From: Vibrio bivalvicida
GTDB lineage: Bacteria; Pseudomonadota; Gammaproteobacteria; Enterobacterales; Vibrionaceae
NCBI RefSeq assembly: GCF_001399455.2
Contig: NZ_LLEI02000053.1
Coordinates: 1 to 64,000 of the forward strand
Direction of reading: 5' to 3'
DNA: 64,000 nucleotides
Part shown: piece after piece, positions 50,024 through 60,671 of the stretch
How the letters are laid out: each line of letters opens with the position of its first letter
How positions within the stretch are numbered: the first letter of the stretch is position 1
Translations under genes and position numbers: made by a program
The notes under the pieces: generated by a model
What the model was told of the DNA's origin: nothing
The model's database searches: none
Seen by the model: only the letters and a program-made list of their open reading frames with translations

Positions 50024-52675
50024 ATGTTTAAACAAAGTCTGATCGCGACATCGGTTGTCGCCACACTAGCTGGTTGTTCTTCGTTTCAATCTCATGAGCA
50101 AAGTGTTGTTAACTTACTCGCGAACAACCTCGATGTTCAATATCAAGTAATAACTAACCATGGTGCCAACGATGGTCTTGCGTGTCAGGATATGGGCGCT
50201 GAGTGGGCTTCTTGTAACAAGGTCAACATGACACTAGTTAACCAAGGTGAAGCGGTTGACTCAAAAGATTGGGCTATTTACTTCCACAGCATTCGCCTGA
50301 TTTTGGATGTTGATAATGAACAGTTCAAAATCTCACGTGTAACGGGTGACCTACATAAACTACAACCAACCGATAAGTTTGATGGTTTCGCTGCAGGTGA
50401 AGAAGTATCGCTTCCTCTGGTAAGCGAATACTGGCAGCTATTTGAAACAGACTTCATGCCAGGTGCATTCGTTGCGGCGCCAAACGCAGAGCCTAAGATG
50501 ATCGCCTCGCTAAACACGGAGGACGTGGCCTCTTTCGTGACTGGTCTTGAAGGTGACAATCTAAAACGTACACCGGATGACAACAACGTATTTGCGAGCG
50601 CAGTGTCTCGTTTCGAGAAGAACGAAGATTTAGCAAAACAAGACGTATCAACCACGTTGCTGCCAACGCCAATGTTTGTTGAAGCGGGCAAAGGTACAGT
50701 CGATATTTCTGGTGGTATTGCGCTGCCTAAAGATGCGTTCGATGCGACACAGTTTACGGCAATCCAAGCACGCGGCGAAGTGGTAGGTGTGGATGTTCGC
50801 GGTGGTGTTCCAGTTAGCATCACAGTTGTTCCTGCAGACTTCACTGGTGAATTGGCGAAATCTGGTGCTTATGAGATGAGCATCAAAGGCGACAGTATTG
50901 CGATTAAAGCGTTCGACCAAGCGGGTGCTTTCTATGCGGTACAATCTATCTTTGGTCTGGTAGATAGCCAAAATGCTGATTCTCTACCACTTCTGTCTAT
51001 TAAAGATTCACCTCGTTTTGATTACCGTGGTGTGATGGTGGATGTGGCGCGTAATTTCCACTCTAAAGATGCAATTCTTGCAACGCTAGACCAAATGGCG
51101 GCGTACAAGATGAACAAACTACACCTTCACTTAACGGATGATGAAGGCTGGCGTTTAGAAATTCCGGGTCTGCCTGAGCTGACAGAAGTCGGTGCTAACC
51201 GTTGTTTCGATATGGAAGAGAAAAGCTGTTTACTGCCTCAGCTTGGTTCTGGTCCAACATCAGACAACTTTGGTTCTGGCTACTTCAGCAAAGCAGACTA
51301 CGTGGAAATCTTAACCTACGCGAAAGCACGTAACATCGAAGTGATTCCAGAAATCGATATGCCAGCGCACGCTCGCGCAGCGGTAGTATCAATGGAAGCG
51401 CGTTACGACCGTCTAATGGAACAAGGCAAAGAAGCTGAGGCGAACGAATACCGTCTGATGGATCCACAAGATGAATCAAACGTAACCACGGTTCAGTTCT
51501 ACAACAAGCAGAGCTTCATCAACCCTTGTATGGAATCGTCAACTCGCTTTGTTGATAAAGTGATTTCTGAAGTGGCAGCAATGCACATCGAGGCTGGCGC
51601 GCCGCTTACAACATGGCACTTTGGTGGCGACGAAGCGAAGAACATCAAGCTAGGCGCTGGTTTCCAAGACGTTAACGCACAAGGCAAAGTAAGCTGGAAA
51701 GGCACGATTGACCTGTCTAAGCAAGATAAGCCATTCGCGCAATCGCCTAAGTGTCAGACGCTAATTACAGATGGTACGGTAAGCGACTTCGGTCACCTGC
51801 CAAGCCACTTTGCTGAGCAGGTGTCTAAAATTGTGGCAAAGAAGGGCATTGCAAACTTCCAAGCTTGGCAAGATGGTCTGAAGTACAGTGATGGCGAGAA
51901 AGCGTTCGCAACAGAAAACACACGTGTTAACTTCTGGGATGTTCTTTACTGGGGTGGCGCATCATCTGTGTACGAGTGGTCTAAGAAAGGTTACGACGTG
52001 ATCGTTTCTAACCCGGACTACGTTTACATGGACATGCCATACGAAGTTGATCCGAAAGAGCGCGGCTACTACTGGGCAACACGTGCAACGGATACTCGTA
52101 AGATGTTTGGCTTTGCACCAGAGAACATGCCTCAGAACGCAGAAACCTCTCTAGACCGCGATGGCAACAGCTTTACTGGTAAAGGTGAAATCGAAGCGAA
52201 ACCTTTCTACGGTCTTTCAGCACAGCTTTGGTCTGAGACAGTACGTAACGATGAGCAATACGAATACATGGTATTCCCTCGCGTACTAGCAGCCGCTGAG
52301 CGTGCATGGCACCGTGCAGACTGGGAAAACGACTACAAAGTGGGCGTTGAATACTCGCAAAACTCTAACCTAGTAGATAAAGCAGCACTAAACCAAGACT
52401 ACAACCGCTTTGCCAACGTACTTGGTCAACGTGAACTGGCTAAGTTAGAAAAAGCAGGCATCGACTACCGCCTACCAGTACCAGGTGCGAAAGTAGAAGA
52501 TGGAACGTTGTCAATGAACGTTCAGTTCCCAGGTGTTGAGCTGCAATACTCTCTAGATGGTGAAAACTGGCTGACTTACACAGACAACGCTCGTCCAAAT
52601 GTAACTGGTGAAGTCTTCATTCGCTCGGTGTCAGCGACGGGTGAGAGGATCAGTCGTGTAACTAGCGCGAAATAA
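50024..52675 (+). CDS. chb: Chitobiase (GH20 beta-N-acetylhexosaminidase), lipoprotein
   Basis: An 883-residue lipoprotein that splits chitobiose and short chitin oligomers to GlcNAc. Lipobox LAGC (MFKQSLIATSVVATLAGC) indicates attachment to a membrane. An N-terminal carbohydrate-binding domain is followed by a GH20 domain (RGVMVDVARNFHSKDAILAT, LHLHLTDDEGWRLEIPG), the catalytic Asp-Glu pair in WHFGGDEAKN, and a small C-terminal domain. ATG 50024 gives the signal sequence; an in-frame ATG 60 bp upstream would bury it. It works with the NagE/NagA genes further along. Confidence 0.95.
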   Translation: MFKQSLIATSVVATLAGCSSFQSHEQSVVNLLANNLDVQYQVITNHGANDGLACQDMGAEWASCNKVNMTLVNQGEAVDSKDWAIYFHSIRLILDVDNEQFKISRVTGDLHKLQPTDKFDGFAAGEEVSLPLVSEYWQLFETDFMPGAFVAAPNAEPKMIASLNTEDVASFVTGLEGDNLKRTPDDNNVFASAVSRFEKNEDLAKQDVSTTLLPTPMFVEAGKGTVDISGGIALPKDAFDATQFTAIQARGEVVGVDVRGGVPVSITVVPADFTGELAKSGAYEMSIKGDSIAIKAFDQAGAFYAVQSIFGLVDSQNADSLPLLSIKDSPRFDYRGVMVDVARNFHSKDAILATLDQMAAYKMNKLHLHLTDDEGWRLEIPGLPELTEVGANRCFDMEEKSCLLPQLGSGPTSDNFGSGYFSKADYVEILTYAKARNIEVIPEIDMPAHARAAVVSMEARYDRLMEQGKEAEANEYRLMDPQDESNVTTVQFYNKQSFINPCMESSTRFVDKVISEVAAMHIEAGAPLTTWHFGGDEAKNIKLGAGFQDVNAQGKVSWKGTIDLSKQDKPFAQSPKCQTLITDGTVSDFGHLPSHFAEQVSKIVAKKGIANFQAWQDGLKYSDGEKAFATENTRVNFWDVLYWGGASSVYEWSKKGYDVIVSNPDYVYMDMPYEVDPKERGYYWATRATDTRKMFGFAPENMPQNAETSLDRDGNSFTGKGEIEAKPFYGLSAQLWSETVRNDEQYEYMVFPRVLAAAERAWHRADWENDYKVGVEYSQNSNLVDKAALNQDYNRFANVLGQRELAKLEKAGIDYRLPVPGAKVEDGTLSMNVQFPGVELQYSLDGENWLTYTDNARPNVTGEVFIRSVSATGERISRVTSAK

Positions 52676-52697
52676 CATGATTGAATCACCATAAAAT

Positions 52698-52733
52698 AAA
52701 AATGCCCAACCAATGATTTGGTCGGGCATTTTT
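52698..52733. terminator. Bidirectional terminator after chitobiase
   Basis: AAAAATGCCCAACCAATGAT and TTGGTCGGGCATTTTT form a stem flanked by A and T runs between two convergent genes. Confidence 0.88.
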
Positions 52734-52743
52734 ATTCTTACTA

Positions 52744-54135
52744 TTAAGCCACTTGAGCTTGTTGTTCTTCAACTTGTTCCGCATTGCTGATTGGTGATTC
52801 AGCACCGTGCATCCAACGAACCAGTGTGTTTGAGAACATTAATAGGATGACACCAGAAATCGTGGCGGCAATCGCGATACCACCAAAGATTGGTAGTGCG
52901 CCCAATTCACCTACGTGAGAGCCAATCAGGCCTGCTACATAGTTTGCAATTGCATTAAAGCCGAACCATGCCCCCATCATTAGAGAAGCAAGGCGAAGGG
53001 GGGCAAGTTTAGTCACAAGAGATAGACCGATTGGCGATAGGCACAGCTCACCCAGAGTATGGAAGAAGAACGCGCCGACAAGCCAAAGCATTGATGTTTT
53101 CACTGTCGTGTCACCGCCTTGTTCCATAACAGCACCCACCATACATAGGAAACCAAGTGCTAAGAAGAAAAGTGCGAGAGCGAACTTAATTGGTGAGTTT
53201 GGTTCTTTAGGACCGAGCTTCACCCAAAGCGCTGCAAGTAGAGGCGCTAGGGTAATAATGAAGAATGGGTTAAGTGATTGGAACCAAGCTGCAGGAACTT
53301 CAAAACCGCCGATCATACGATCAGTGTACTGCTGAGTGTAGATATTCATTAGGCCGCCAGCTTGCTCAAAGCCAGCCCAGAATACGATCACAAACAGACC
53401 CATTACCAGAATCACTTTAAGGCGATCTAGCTCTTGTTTAGTTAGCGGTTGCTTAGTGGCTGATTTCTTTTTCTCGAGATCACGTGCTGCCGCTGGAACG
53501 ACACCGATATCACCAAGCCACGACTTCGCCAGTGTCATCTGCATCACTAGGCTGATGATCATACCTAGGCCAGCAACTAGGAAGCCAGCTTTCCAACCAA
53601 ATGAGTTAGTAACAGAACCTGAAGCGACACCCGCGATCAACGCACCTAAGTTAATACCCATGTAGAAGATGGTAAAGGCACCGTCACGACGGTTGTCACC
53701 TTCTTCATACAGGTCACCAACCATAGTGGAAATATTTGGTTTAAAGAGACCGTTACCAATGATAAGCAAAGCAAGGCCAAGATAGAAACTGTGGGTAACA
53801 CTGAGGCCAATCATGTCTGCTGGAAGTGCTAGGGTAAATTGGCCAATGGCCATTAAAGCACCACCAATCAAAATAGAACGGCGTTGACCCAGGTAGTTGT
53901 CTGCAAGGTAGCCACCAATCATTGGTGTGATGTAAACAAGTCCAGTATAGATGCCATACAGATCAAGAGCATCTTTAGTCGACCAGCCTAAACCACCATT
54001 GAGGGTTGTATCTGTCAGATAAAGGACAAGAATGGCACGCATTGCGTAGTAGGAAAAACGCTCCCACAGCTCAGTACCAAACAAAAGGAATAGACCACGA
54101 GGGTGGCCAAGAATTTGTCGATGTTGGTTTGTCAT
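52744..54135 (-). CDS. POT family proton:peptide transporter
   Basis: A 463-residue major-facilitator peptide transporter. The ExxER-type motif is present (GTELWERFSYYAMRAILVLY), as are GGYLADNYLGQRRSI, FTIFYMGINLGALIAGVASG and a conserved NPFFIITLAPLLAALW helix. Imports di- and tripeptides with protons. Twelve or more membrane helices. The closest E. coli relatives are DtpA-D; which one is not clear. Confidence 0.92.
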   Translation of the reverse strand: MTNQHRQILGHPRGLFLLFGTELWERFSYYAMRAILVLYLTDTTLNGGLGWSTKDALDLYGIYTGLVYITPMIGGYLADNYLGQRRSILIGGALMAIGQFTLALPADMIGLSVTHSFYLGLALLIIGNGLFKPNISTMVGDLYEEGDNRRDGAFTIFYMGINLGALIAGVASGSVTNSFGWKAGFLVAGLGMIISLVMQMTLAKSWLGDIGVVPAAARDLEKKKSATKQPLTKQELDRLKVILVMGLFVIVFWAGFEQAGGLMNIYTQQYTDRMIGGFEVPAAWFQSLNPFFIITLAPLLAALWVKLGPKEPNSPIKFALALFFLALGFLCMVGAVMEQGGDTTVKTSMLWLVGAFFFHTLGELCLSPIGLSLVTKLAPLRLASLMMGAWFGFNAIANYVAGLIGSHVGELGALPIFGGIAIAATISGVILLMFSNTLVRWMHGAESPISNAEQVEEQQAQVA

Positions 54136-54446
54136 AAATTTTACTAATGTTACTTATTAAAGATTTTTATTTGTAGTTACGTATACTCCTTAGTTGATCT
54201 ATCTGCAATGACTAGAACCATAGGCTATATTTATGGTTTTTACTTAAGGTCTTGAAATAAAATAAATATTTCTTTTGATTGATTAAAGAGTGACGTGCTA
54301 CAAACTTAGTTTTCAAAATCGAGATTGTTGTTTTTACATTATGCTGTCATTTCAGAAAGCAAAAGTAAGTAGGTAGATTTGATAAGGGTTGGCTGGTAAG
54401 TGAACAAACAGGTTGTTTTTCAGCAATTGAAGGATATGGTAGTGAA
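54136..54446. other. Intergenic region upstream of the peptide transporter
   Basis: About 310 bp, AT-rich, between the transporter start and the asnB terminator. It should hold the transporter promoter, but no clear site or gene is visible. Confidence 0.5.
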
Positions 54447-54476
54447 ATAAAAAAGAGGCTCGATGAGCCTCTTTTA
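54447..54476 (-). terminator. Terminator of asnB
   Basis: On the minus strand AAAAGAGGCTCATCGAGCCTCTTTTTT, stem and T-run after the asnB stop. Confidence 0.9.
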
Positions 54477-54488
54477 AGTTTGGTTTGA

Positions 54489-56153
54489 TTAGTACGAGTC
54501 GTTGTGAACGCTTTGAACTGCTCGACCTGATGGGTCGGCCATGTTCTTGAATGATTCATCCCATTCAATTGCTTTGGCTGAAGAACATGCTACAGATGGA
54601 CCTCCAGGGACACATTCTGCTGCCGATGGAAGTGGGAACAGCTCCTCAAAGATTTCTCGGTATACATAACCTTCTTTGGTTGAAGGTGTATTGTATGGGA
54701 AGCGGAAGGCTGCTGTTTCCATCTGTTGGTCAGTGACCTTAGCTTCAGCAACTTCTTTAAGTGTGTCAATCCAGCTGTAGCCAACGCCGTCAGAGAACTG
54801 CTCTTTTTGACGCCATGCGATTGCTTCTGGCAGGTAGTGTTCGAAACACTCACGTAGAATATGTTTCTCCATCTTACCATTGCCACACATCTTATCTTCA
54901 GGGTTTAGGCGCATTGCAACGTCGATAAACTCTTTATCAAGAAACGGTACACGGCCTTCAACACCCCATGCCGCGAGCGATTTGTTAGCACGAGCACAGT
55001 CAAACATGTTCAGAGCAAGTAGTTTACGTACCGTTTCTTCGTGGAACTCTTTTGCGTTTGGTGCTTTGTGGAAGTAAAGGTATCCACCGAAGATTTCATC
55101 TGCACCTTCGCCAGAGAGTACCATCTTGATGCCCATCGCCTTTATTTTTCGGCCCATTAGAAACATTGGTGTAGAAGCGCGAATAGTGGTTACGTCATAG
55201 GTCTCAATATGGTAAATCACGTCGCGAATCGCATCTAAACCTTCTTGGATGGTGTAAGTCATCTCGTGGTGAACAGTACCAATTTGGTCAGCAACTTCTC
55301 GCGCTGCTTTTAAGTCTGGTGCTCCTTCTAAACCAACTGCGAATGAGTGTAACTGTGGCCACCAAGCTTCAGACTTTTCATCGTCTTCGATGCGCATTGC
55401 AGCAAAACGTTTCGCGACCGCAGACGTGATAGAAGAATCTAAACCACCAGACAGAAGCACGCCGTAAGGTACGTCTGTCATTAGTTGGCGCTTAACTGCG
55501 GCTTCTAGTGCTTCTGTTAGTTCTTCTTTACTGGTGGAGTTACCTTGTACCGCAGCGTACTCGTTCCAGTCGCGAATGTAGTAACGTTGTGCTTCGGTAT
55601 CGGTGGAGCTAAAGTAGCTACCTGGTGCAAACTCACTCACTGTTTTACATACTGGAACGAGTGCTTTCATCTCAGATGCAACATAGTAGTTACCATGTTC
55701 ATCATGTCCTTGATACAGTGGGATGATACCGATGTGGTCACGGCCAATTAGGTATGTGTCTTTCTCTTCATCGTATAGAACAAATGCAAAGATACCGTTC
55801 AATTCTTCAAGAAGATCGGGCCCCATATCTTGGTATAAAGCTAGAATCACTTCACAATCAGAATCTGTTTGAAAGTCGTACTTGCCTTCGTAACGAGCGC
55901 GAATCTCTTTATGGTTATAGATCTCACCATTTACTGCAAGAATGTGTTTTTTATCAGGGCTGTATAGAGGTTGTGCACCACTATTAAGGCCAACAATCGC
56001 CAAACGCTCGTGAGCAAGAATTGCTTTCTCTGAAGAATAAATACCAGACCAATCTGGACCACGGTGGCGAAGTTTCTTAGACATTTCTAACGCGACAGGG
56101 CGTAGCGCTTCTGCATCACTCTTGATGTCTAGAATACCGAAAATCGAACACAT
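54489..56153 (-). CDS. asnB: Asparagine synthetase B (glutamine-hydrolysing)
   Basis: A 554-residue enzyme making asparagine from aspartate, glutamine and ATP. It starts MCSIFGILDI, with Cys2 as the glutaminase nucleophile, followed by RHRGPDWSGI and LAVNGEIYNHKEIRARYEGK. The synthetase half has the pyrophosphate loop LLSGGLDSSI and LSGEGADEIFGGYLYFHKAP. Full length and intact. Confidence 0.98.
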   Translation of the reverse strand: MCSIFGILDIKSDAEALRPVALEMSKKLRHRGPDWSGIYSSEKAILAHERLAIVGLNSGAQPLYSPDKKHILAVNGEIYNHKEIRARYEGKYDFQTDSDCEVILALYQDMGPDLLEELNGIFAFVLYDEEKDTYLIGRDHIGIIPLYQGHDEHGNYYVASEMKALVPVCKTVSEFAPGSYFSSTDTEAQRYYIRDWNEYAAVQGNSTSKEELTEALEAAVKRQLMTDVPYGVLLSGGLDSSITSAVAKRFAAMRIEDDEKSEAWWPQLHSFAVGLEGAPDLKAAREVADQIGTVHHEMTYTIQEGLDAIRDVIYHIETYDVTTIRASTPMFLMGRKIKAMGIKMVLSGEGADEIFGGYLYFHKAPNAKEFHEETVRKLLALNMFDCARANKSLAAWGVEGRVPFLDKEFIDVAMRLNPEDKMCGNGKMEKHILRECFEHYLPEAIAWRQKEQFSDGVGYSWIDTLKEVAEAKVTDQQMETAAFRFPYNTPSTKEGYVYREIFEELFPLPSAAECVPGGPSVACSSAKAIEWDESFKNMADPSGRAVQSVHNDSY

Positions 56154-56332
56154 ACAACTTCCCTTTAAAATAAAATTAACTCGTTAAGTTCAATTTGCCA
56201 TTCTGATTAAAAAAATCAACAGTGTTTGATTAAAAAGTTTAATAAACTCGCCTGTATTTAAATTCTATCTAAATAAAGTGCAATTATAGTGAATGAGGTT
56301 TAAGTGTTGTCGCGTTTTTGTGCGGTGGGGAT

Positions 56333-56358
56333 AAAAAAGGCAGCAAATTGCTGCCTTG
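56333..56358 (-). terminator. Terminator of the antiporter gene
   Basis: On the minus strand AAGGCAGCAATTTGCTGCCTTTTTT, just past the antiporter stop. Confidence 0.92.
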
Positions 56359-56367
56359 AAACTGGGA

Positions 56368-57951
56368 TTATTTGATAAAGGTGGGTTTGAGTTGTTCGCA
56401 AACATGCCTTGCAAAACCACTGCCTGCCTCACTATAAATGTTGAACGCGGCATCAACTCCACCTTCGACTAAGGCGTCAAGTTGGTCGGGGTACTCGGCA
56501 ATCGCAGCAATCTGACCTTGGAAGTTTTTACGCTGTAGTTGCTCTAAGGCAATTTGGTTACCTTGGTGGTGTGGCATCGCAAGCAGTACAAGTTTTACAT
56601 TAGCGACGTCAAGAATACGCTCCCAAAAGTCAGGGTCGGTAGCATCACCTGTGATTACGTTTCTGCCATGTGTTTTGTGCTGATGTGCTGCATCTTCACG
56701 GACTTCAATACCTAAGCTGATTTTACCATAGCGATGCCTAAGCTCGTCGTAAGCACCAGTGCCAATGCGACCCATGCCAAGAATCAGGACTTGAGCATGC
56801 CCTGCGCTTATCAATTGATCACGAGTATTGAGGTTTTCTGCCGCGTGATCACGTAGCCAACGGCCAGAGCGCTGATAAAGTGCGTGACCATGACGACTAA
56901 GTGGGGCTGCTAAGACAAATGAGATTGAAACTGCAATGGCAAGGGCCACGAGTATGTCGCCGCTCATCCAGCCCATTTTAAATGCTAGTCCGCCGACTAT
57001 TAGACCAAACTCACTGAAGTTAAATAGACTTAAAGATGCCAGAAGAGATGTACGCACACGGAATTTAAATGCATTAAGCACTAGGAAGTAGAGTATCCCT
57101 TTAAGTGGTAGTAGCAACATGAACAAAATGGCAAGAGCAAAACCTGACAAGGTGGGTTCTGCGGATAGACCAATGTTTAAGAAGAAACAGACCAGGAACA
57201 GTTCTTTAAGGTTGAATAGAGATTTGGATAATTCAGATGCTTTTTTATGTCCGGCGAGCATCATTCCAAGGATCAGAGCCCCAAGGTCTGGTTTCATACC
57301 AGCCAATTCAAATAGGCCAGCACCAGCGACTAAGGCGAAGAATATCCCTAGTAGGACCAGCATCTCACCGTGGCCTACCCAATCAAGCATTTTGAAGAAT
57401 ATAGGTCTGAGTAAAGGTAGTGCGAATAAAGCGATAGCATACCACTCAGGAAGTTTACCTGTAGATGCGGTGAGAAATACAACCGCGAAGATGTCCTGCA
57501 TGACCAGAATACCGATGGCGATGGTACCGTAAGTGGCGTTCATTTCCCCTTTTTCTTGCAGTGACTTAACCGCAAAGACGGTACTGGAGAATGATAGCGC
57601 AAAGCCAAGCAGCACAACTTGTTCGATAGACATTGCTGCTAATGAGCTAACACCTAGGAACTTAAAACAGAATAGTGCAACACTAAAGAGTGCCGTAGAC
57701 AATAGATTGTGTATGGTTGCGCCTGCCCAGATCTCTTTAGAGAGTAGGGTTTTGATATCGAGCTTGAGACCAATAGTAAACAGCAGCAGAGTAACACCGA
57801 GGTCTGCGAGCGTAATTATGGTGTCGTTAGATTGAAAACCAAAAGCATGTAGGCCAAAACCCGCTAGCAAAAAACCGACTAAAGGGGGGAGGTTGCATTT
57901 CAGTGCAATAAATCCGGCAATGAATGCCGCTGAAATCAAAATCAATTCCAT
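56368..57951 (-). CDS. CPA2 cation:proton antiporter with TrkA-N domain
   Basis: A 527-residue membrane protein: an antiporter domain of about 12 helices (residues 1-350; blocks GFALSFSSTVFAVKSLQEKG, LILGMMLAGHKKASEL, FNFSEFGLIVGGLAF) plus a C-terminal nucleotide-binding TrkA-N domain (AQVLILGMGRIGTGAYDELR, GDATDPDFWERI). It resembles KefB/YbaL-type K+/H+ antiporters; the ion is not certain. Confidence 0.88.
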   Translation of the reverse strand: MELILISAAFIAGFIALKCNLPPLVGFLLAGFGLHAFGFQSNDTIITLADLGVTLLLFTIGLKLDIKTLLSKEIWAGATIHNLLSTALFSVALFCFKFLGVSSLAAMSIEQVVLLGFALSFSSTVFAVKSLQEKGEMNATYGTIAIGILVMQDIFAVVFLTASTGKLPEWYAIALFALPLLRPIFFKMLDWVGHGEMLVLLGIFFALVAGAGLFELAGMKPDLGALILGMMLAGHKKASELSKSLFNLKELFLVCFFLNIGLSAEPTLSGFALAILFMLLLPLKGILYFLVLNAFKFRVRTSLLASLSLFNFSEFGLIVGGLAFKMGWMSGDILVALAIAVSISFVLAAPLSRHGHALYQRSGRWLRDHAAENLNTRDQLISAGHAQVLILGMGRIGTGAYDELRHRYGKISLGIEVREDAAHQHKTHGRNVITGDATDPDFWERILDVANVKLVLLAMPHHQGNQIALEQLQRKNFQGQIAAIAEYPDQLDALVEGGVDAAFNIYSEAGSGFARHVCEQLKPTFIK

Positions 57952-57970
57952 ATTCGTATTGTTTCGTCCT

Positions 57971-58003
57971 AAAAAAACGGGCTACATATCGTAGCCCGTT
58001 ATT
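57971..58003 (-). terminator. Terminator of nagAC
   Basis: On the minus strand AACGGGCTACGATATGTAGCCCGTTTTTTT, past the nagC stop. Confidence 0.93.
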
Positions 58004-58036
58004 CTAACTCAATTAGTTGCTTACAGGGGGAGAAGA

Positions 58037-59251
58037 TTAATCTTCTAACAATTTTTGTAGCAGAACTCCGTTCAACATTGCACGCTTAATCATAGCAAAC
58101 GCGCCTAATGTAGGTTGCTTATCAATTTGTGAGGCAACAATTGGTAAGTCTGTATGAAAAGTTGTTAGTGATTGGTTCTCAACGTTACGACGAATAGCCG
58201 GAAAAAGAACTTCTTCGCATTGGGTAATATCACCAGCGATGACGATTTTTTGCGGGTTAAATAAGTTGATAGTAATTGCAATGGCTTTACCCAATTGGTT
58301 ACCAACGCGCACCAAACTTTGTTTTGATAGTTCATCGCCAAGATTTGCGTGTTCGCATATGTCCGTAATATTGATCGTTTCAAGTTCAGTTAAGCTCGAC
58401 TCATAGCCTTGGTTGATCAATTTATTCACCCGTTCAACGATTGCGGGGTTAGCAGCCACGGTTTCTAGACAGCCAAAGTTGCCACACTGACATTGTTCGC
58501 CAAGTGGATCTATTTGAATATGCCCAATTTCGCCCACATTGCGGTTATGACCAAGAAACACTTGCCCATTGACAATGATACCAGCGCCTGTTCCTCGGTG
58601 TACACTGACTAAGATCGAGTCTTGGCAATCCCGGCTGGCACCAAAGTAATGTTCGGCAAGTGCCATACCACGCACATCGTTACCAACAAAACATTGCACG
58701 TGGAAGGTGTTGTGAATCAGCTCTGACAGGGCAAGGTTATCAATCGAGATATTCGGCATGTACTCAACAACCCCTGTCTCAGGGTTGACTAGGCCGGGTA
58801 GCGCGACACCAATAGCAATGAGTTGATTGATATGGCTTTGGTTGATCTGAATAAAGCTTTTTAGCTGTGAAATAAGCCCTTCAACAAGTTCTTCTTGAGT
58901 GATATAGAAAAACTCGTTGTAATTAGAAGCAAGCTCTTTGCCACCTAAGTCGTATAGACTGAATTGAAGATAATCACGCCCTAGTCGAATTGCGACTGAA
59001 TGAAATGGTTCAACCTCAGTTGTTAAGGATATCGCTCGGCGACCTCCGGTAGAAGCTTGTTGCGCGACCTCTTTTATCAGACCGCGTTCTAGAAGCTGGC
59101 GGGTAATTTTCGTAACACTGGCAGGTGCCAGTTGGCTAACATCGGCAACTTGAATCCTCGAAATAGGACCTTGTTGATCGATCAGCCTGTAAACAGCTGC
59201 ACTATTTAGTTGTTTTACTAAATCTACGTTACCTATTTGTCCGCCATTCAT
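58037..59251 (-). CDS. nagC: GlcNAc repressor NagC (ROK family)
   Basis: A 404-residue ROK-family regulator. The winged helix (RIQVADVSQLAPASVTKITR) is followed by the sugar-binding ROK fold with the zinc motif (GHIQIDPLGEQCQCGNFGCL) and VHRGTGAGIIVNGQVFLGHN. It should repress nag genes and release DNA on binding GlcNAc-6-phosphate. The ATG is 2 bp after the nagA stop. Confidence 0.95.
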   Translation of the reverse strand: MNGGQIGNVDLVKQLNSAAVYRLIDQQGPISRIQVADVSQLAPASVTKITRQLLERGLIKEVAQQASTGGRRAISLTTEVEPFHSVAIRLGRDYLQFSLYDLGGKELASNYNEFFYITQEELVEGLISQLKSFIQINQSHINQLIAIGVALPGLVNPETGVVEYMPNISIDNLALSELIHNTFHVQCFVGNDVRGMALAEHYFGASRDCQDSILVSVHRGTGAGIIVNGQVFLGHNRNVGEIGHIQIDPLGEQCQCGNFGCLETVAANPAIVERVNKLINQGYESSLTELETINITDICEHANLGDELSKQSLVRVGNQLGKAIAITINLFNPQKIVIAGDITQCEEVLFPAIRRNVENQSLTTFHTDLPIVASQIDKQPTLGAFAMIKRAMLNGVLLQKLLED

Positions 59252-59253
59252 TC

Positions 59254-60390
59254 TTAATTTTGCTCGTATTGTCCGTTAACAATTGTCGCCTGAACATTGA
59301 AGTCACGATCAAATACAGTAAGGTTAGCCACCATGCCTTTTTTAACTCGACCTAGTTTTTCTTCTAACCCTATTGCTTTAGCAGGATACATAGTAGCCAT
59401 GCGGAGTGCTTCGTCCAGTGCGATACCGACGTGCTCAACAGTGTTTTGAACTGCTTCAATCATTGTAAGTGCTGAGCCGCCAAGTGTGCCATTTTCATCA
59501 ACACACTTACCATCTCGGTAATATACTTTCTTACCAACAAAAATAAAGTAATCCATGTCAGCGCCTGCAGGAGCTGTGGCATCGGTCACTAATACTAATT
59601 TTTCGCCCTTAATTTTGTGAGCGATACGAATGTTTGCATAGTCGACATGGAAGCCATCGGCGATGATGCCAGCGTAAACATCCGGGGTATCGTAGATAGC
59701 ACCCACAACACCGGGTTCGCGACCAACCATCGGAGTCATGGCATTAAATAGGTGCGTAGCGAATGAAATACCTGCTTCAAAGCCTTTGCGTGCCTCTGCA
59801 TAAGTTGCGTTTGTGTGGCCGATTGAAACTACAATACCAGCCGTTTTTAGGCGCTCGATGTGAGCAGGATCGTTATGCTCTGGAGCAAGGGTCACTTTAG
59901 CAATAACGTCTGCGTTTTCGCACATGAAATCGACCATGCTGTCTTCTGATGGTCGGATGTGGTCAACACTGTGAATGCCTTTCTTCATCACATTTAGGTA
60001 TGGACCTTCTAGGTGAAGCCCTAACGATTGGTTTTGATATTGAGCATGGTAGTCCCGTGCAGCCGCGACCGCTTGGCGCATGTCTTCATCAGAAGAGGTA
60101 ATCAGAGTCGGTAAGAAGCTTGTACAGCCAGACTGTAGATTCGCTTGATGCATGATCTGCATGGTCTCAGCCGTAATCTCGTCATTTAACATGACGCCAC
60201 CGCAACCATTTAATTGAAGGTCAATAAAGCCAGGGCTAACGTTGGCGCCGTTTAGATCACGCGTTTCTATACCAGAAGGTAGTTCAGAAATTGGGCATAC
60301 AGAATCAATCAGATTGTTGTTAATGATGACAGCATGATCAACGAGGACGTCGCTGCCGGTAAAAATTTTACAGTTAGTTAGCGCATACAT
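59254..60390 (-). CDS. nagA: N-acetylglucosamine-6-phosphate deacetylase
   Basis: A 378-residue metal-dependent deacetylase that turns GlcNAc-6-P into glucosamine-6-P. GFIDLQLNGCGGVMLND near the N-terminus, LGLHLEGPYLNVMKKGIH, SIGHTNATYAEARKGF and the catalytic Asp in LVTDATAPAGADMD are present. First gene of nagAC, divergent from nagE across a shared control region. Confidence 0.97.
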   Translation of the reverse strand: MYALTNCKIFTGSDVLVDHAVIINNNLIDSVCPISELPSGIETRDLNGANVSPGFIDLQLNGCGGVMLNDEITAETMQIMHQANLQSGCTSFLPTLITSSDEDMRQAVAAARDYHAQYQNQSLGLHLEGPYLNVMKKGIHSVDHIRPSEDSMVDFMCENADVIAKVTLAPEHNDPAHIERLKTAGIVVSIGHTNATYAEARKGFEAGISFATHLFNAMTPMVGREPGVVGAIYDTPDVYAGIIADGFHVDYANIRIAHKIKGEKLVLVTDATAPAGADMDYFIFVGKKVYYRDGKCVDENGTLGGSALTMIEAVQNTVEHVGIALDEALRMATMYPAKAIGLEEKLGRVKKGMVANLTVFDRDFNVQATIVNGQYEQN

Positions 60391-60671
60391 GGTTAGCTAA
60401 TCCTTATAAGTTTAGATTCTAAATACCTTCGGTCATCTATTGAAGCCAGCGATTCACTACATAGTTGTACTTTATTTGTGAGCTTCAATTAGATCGCAAA
60501 ATATCTTTAGCAAACGAAAAATGAGTTATCAATATTCTGTAAGCACCTTGCCTGGTGCTAGTGTGGCGAGTGATTTACTTCGCATTGATATAGGTTGCGA
60601 ATACTATACCAGATGATCACTGCGGCCTTATTTGTACTGTAAGAGTACCGCGAAAATTACTCAATGGATGC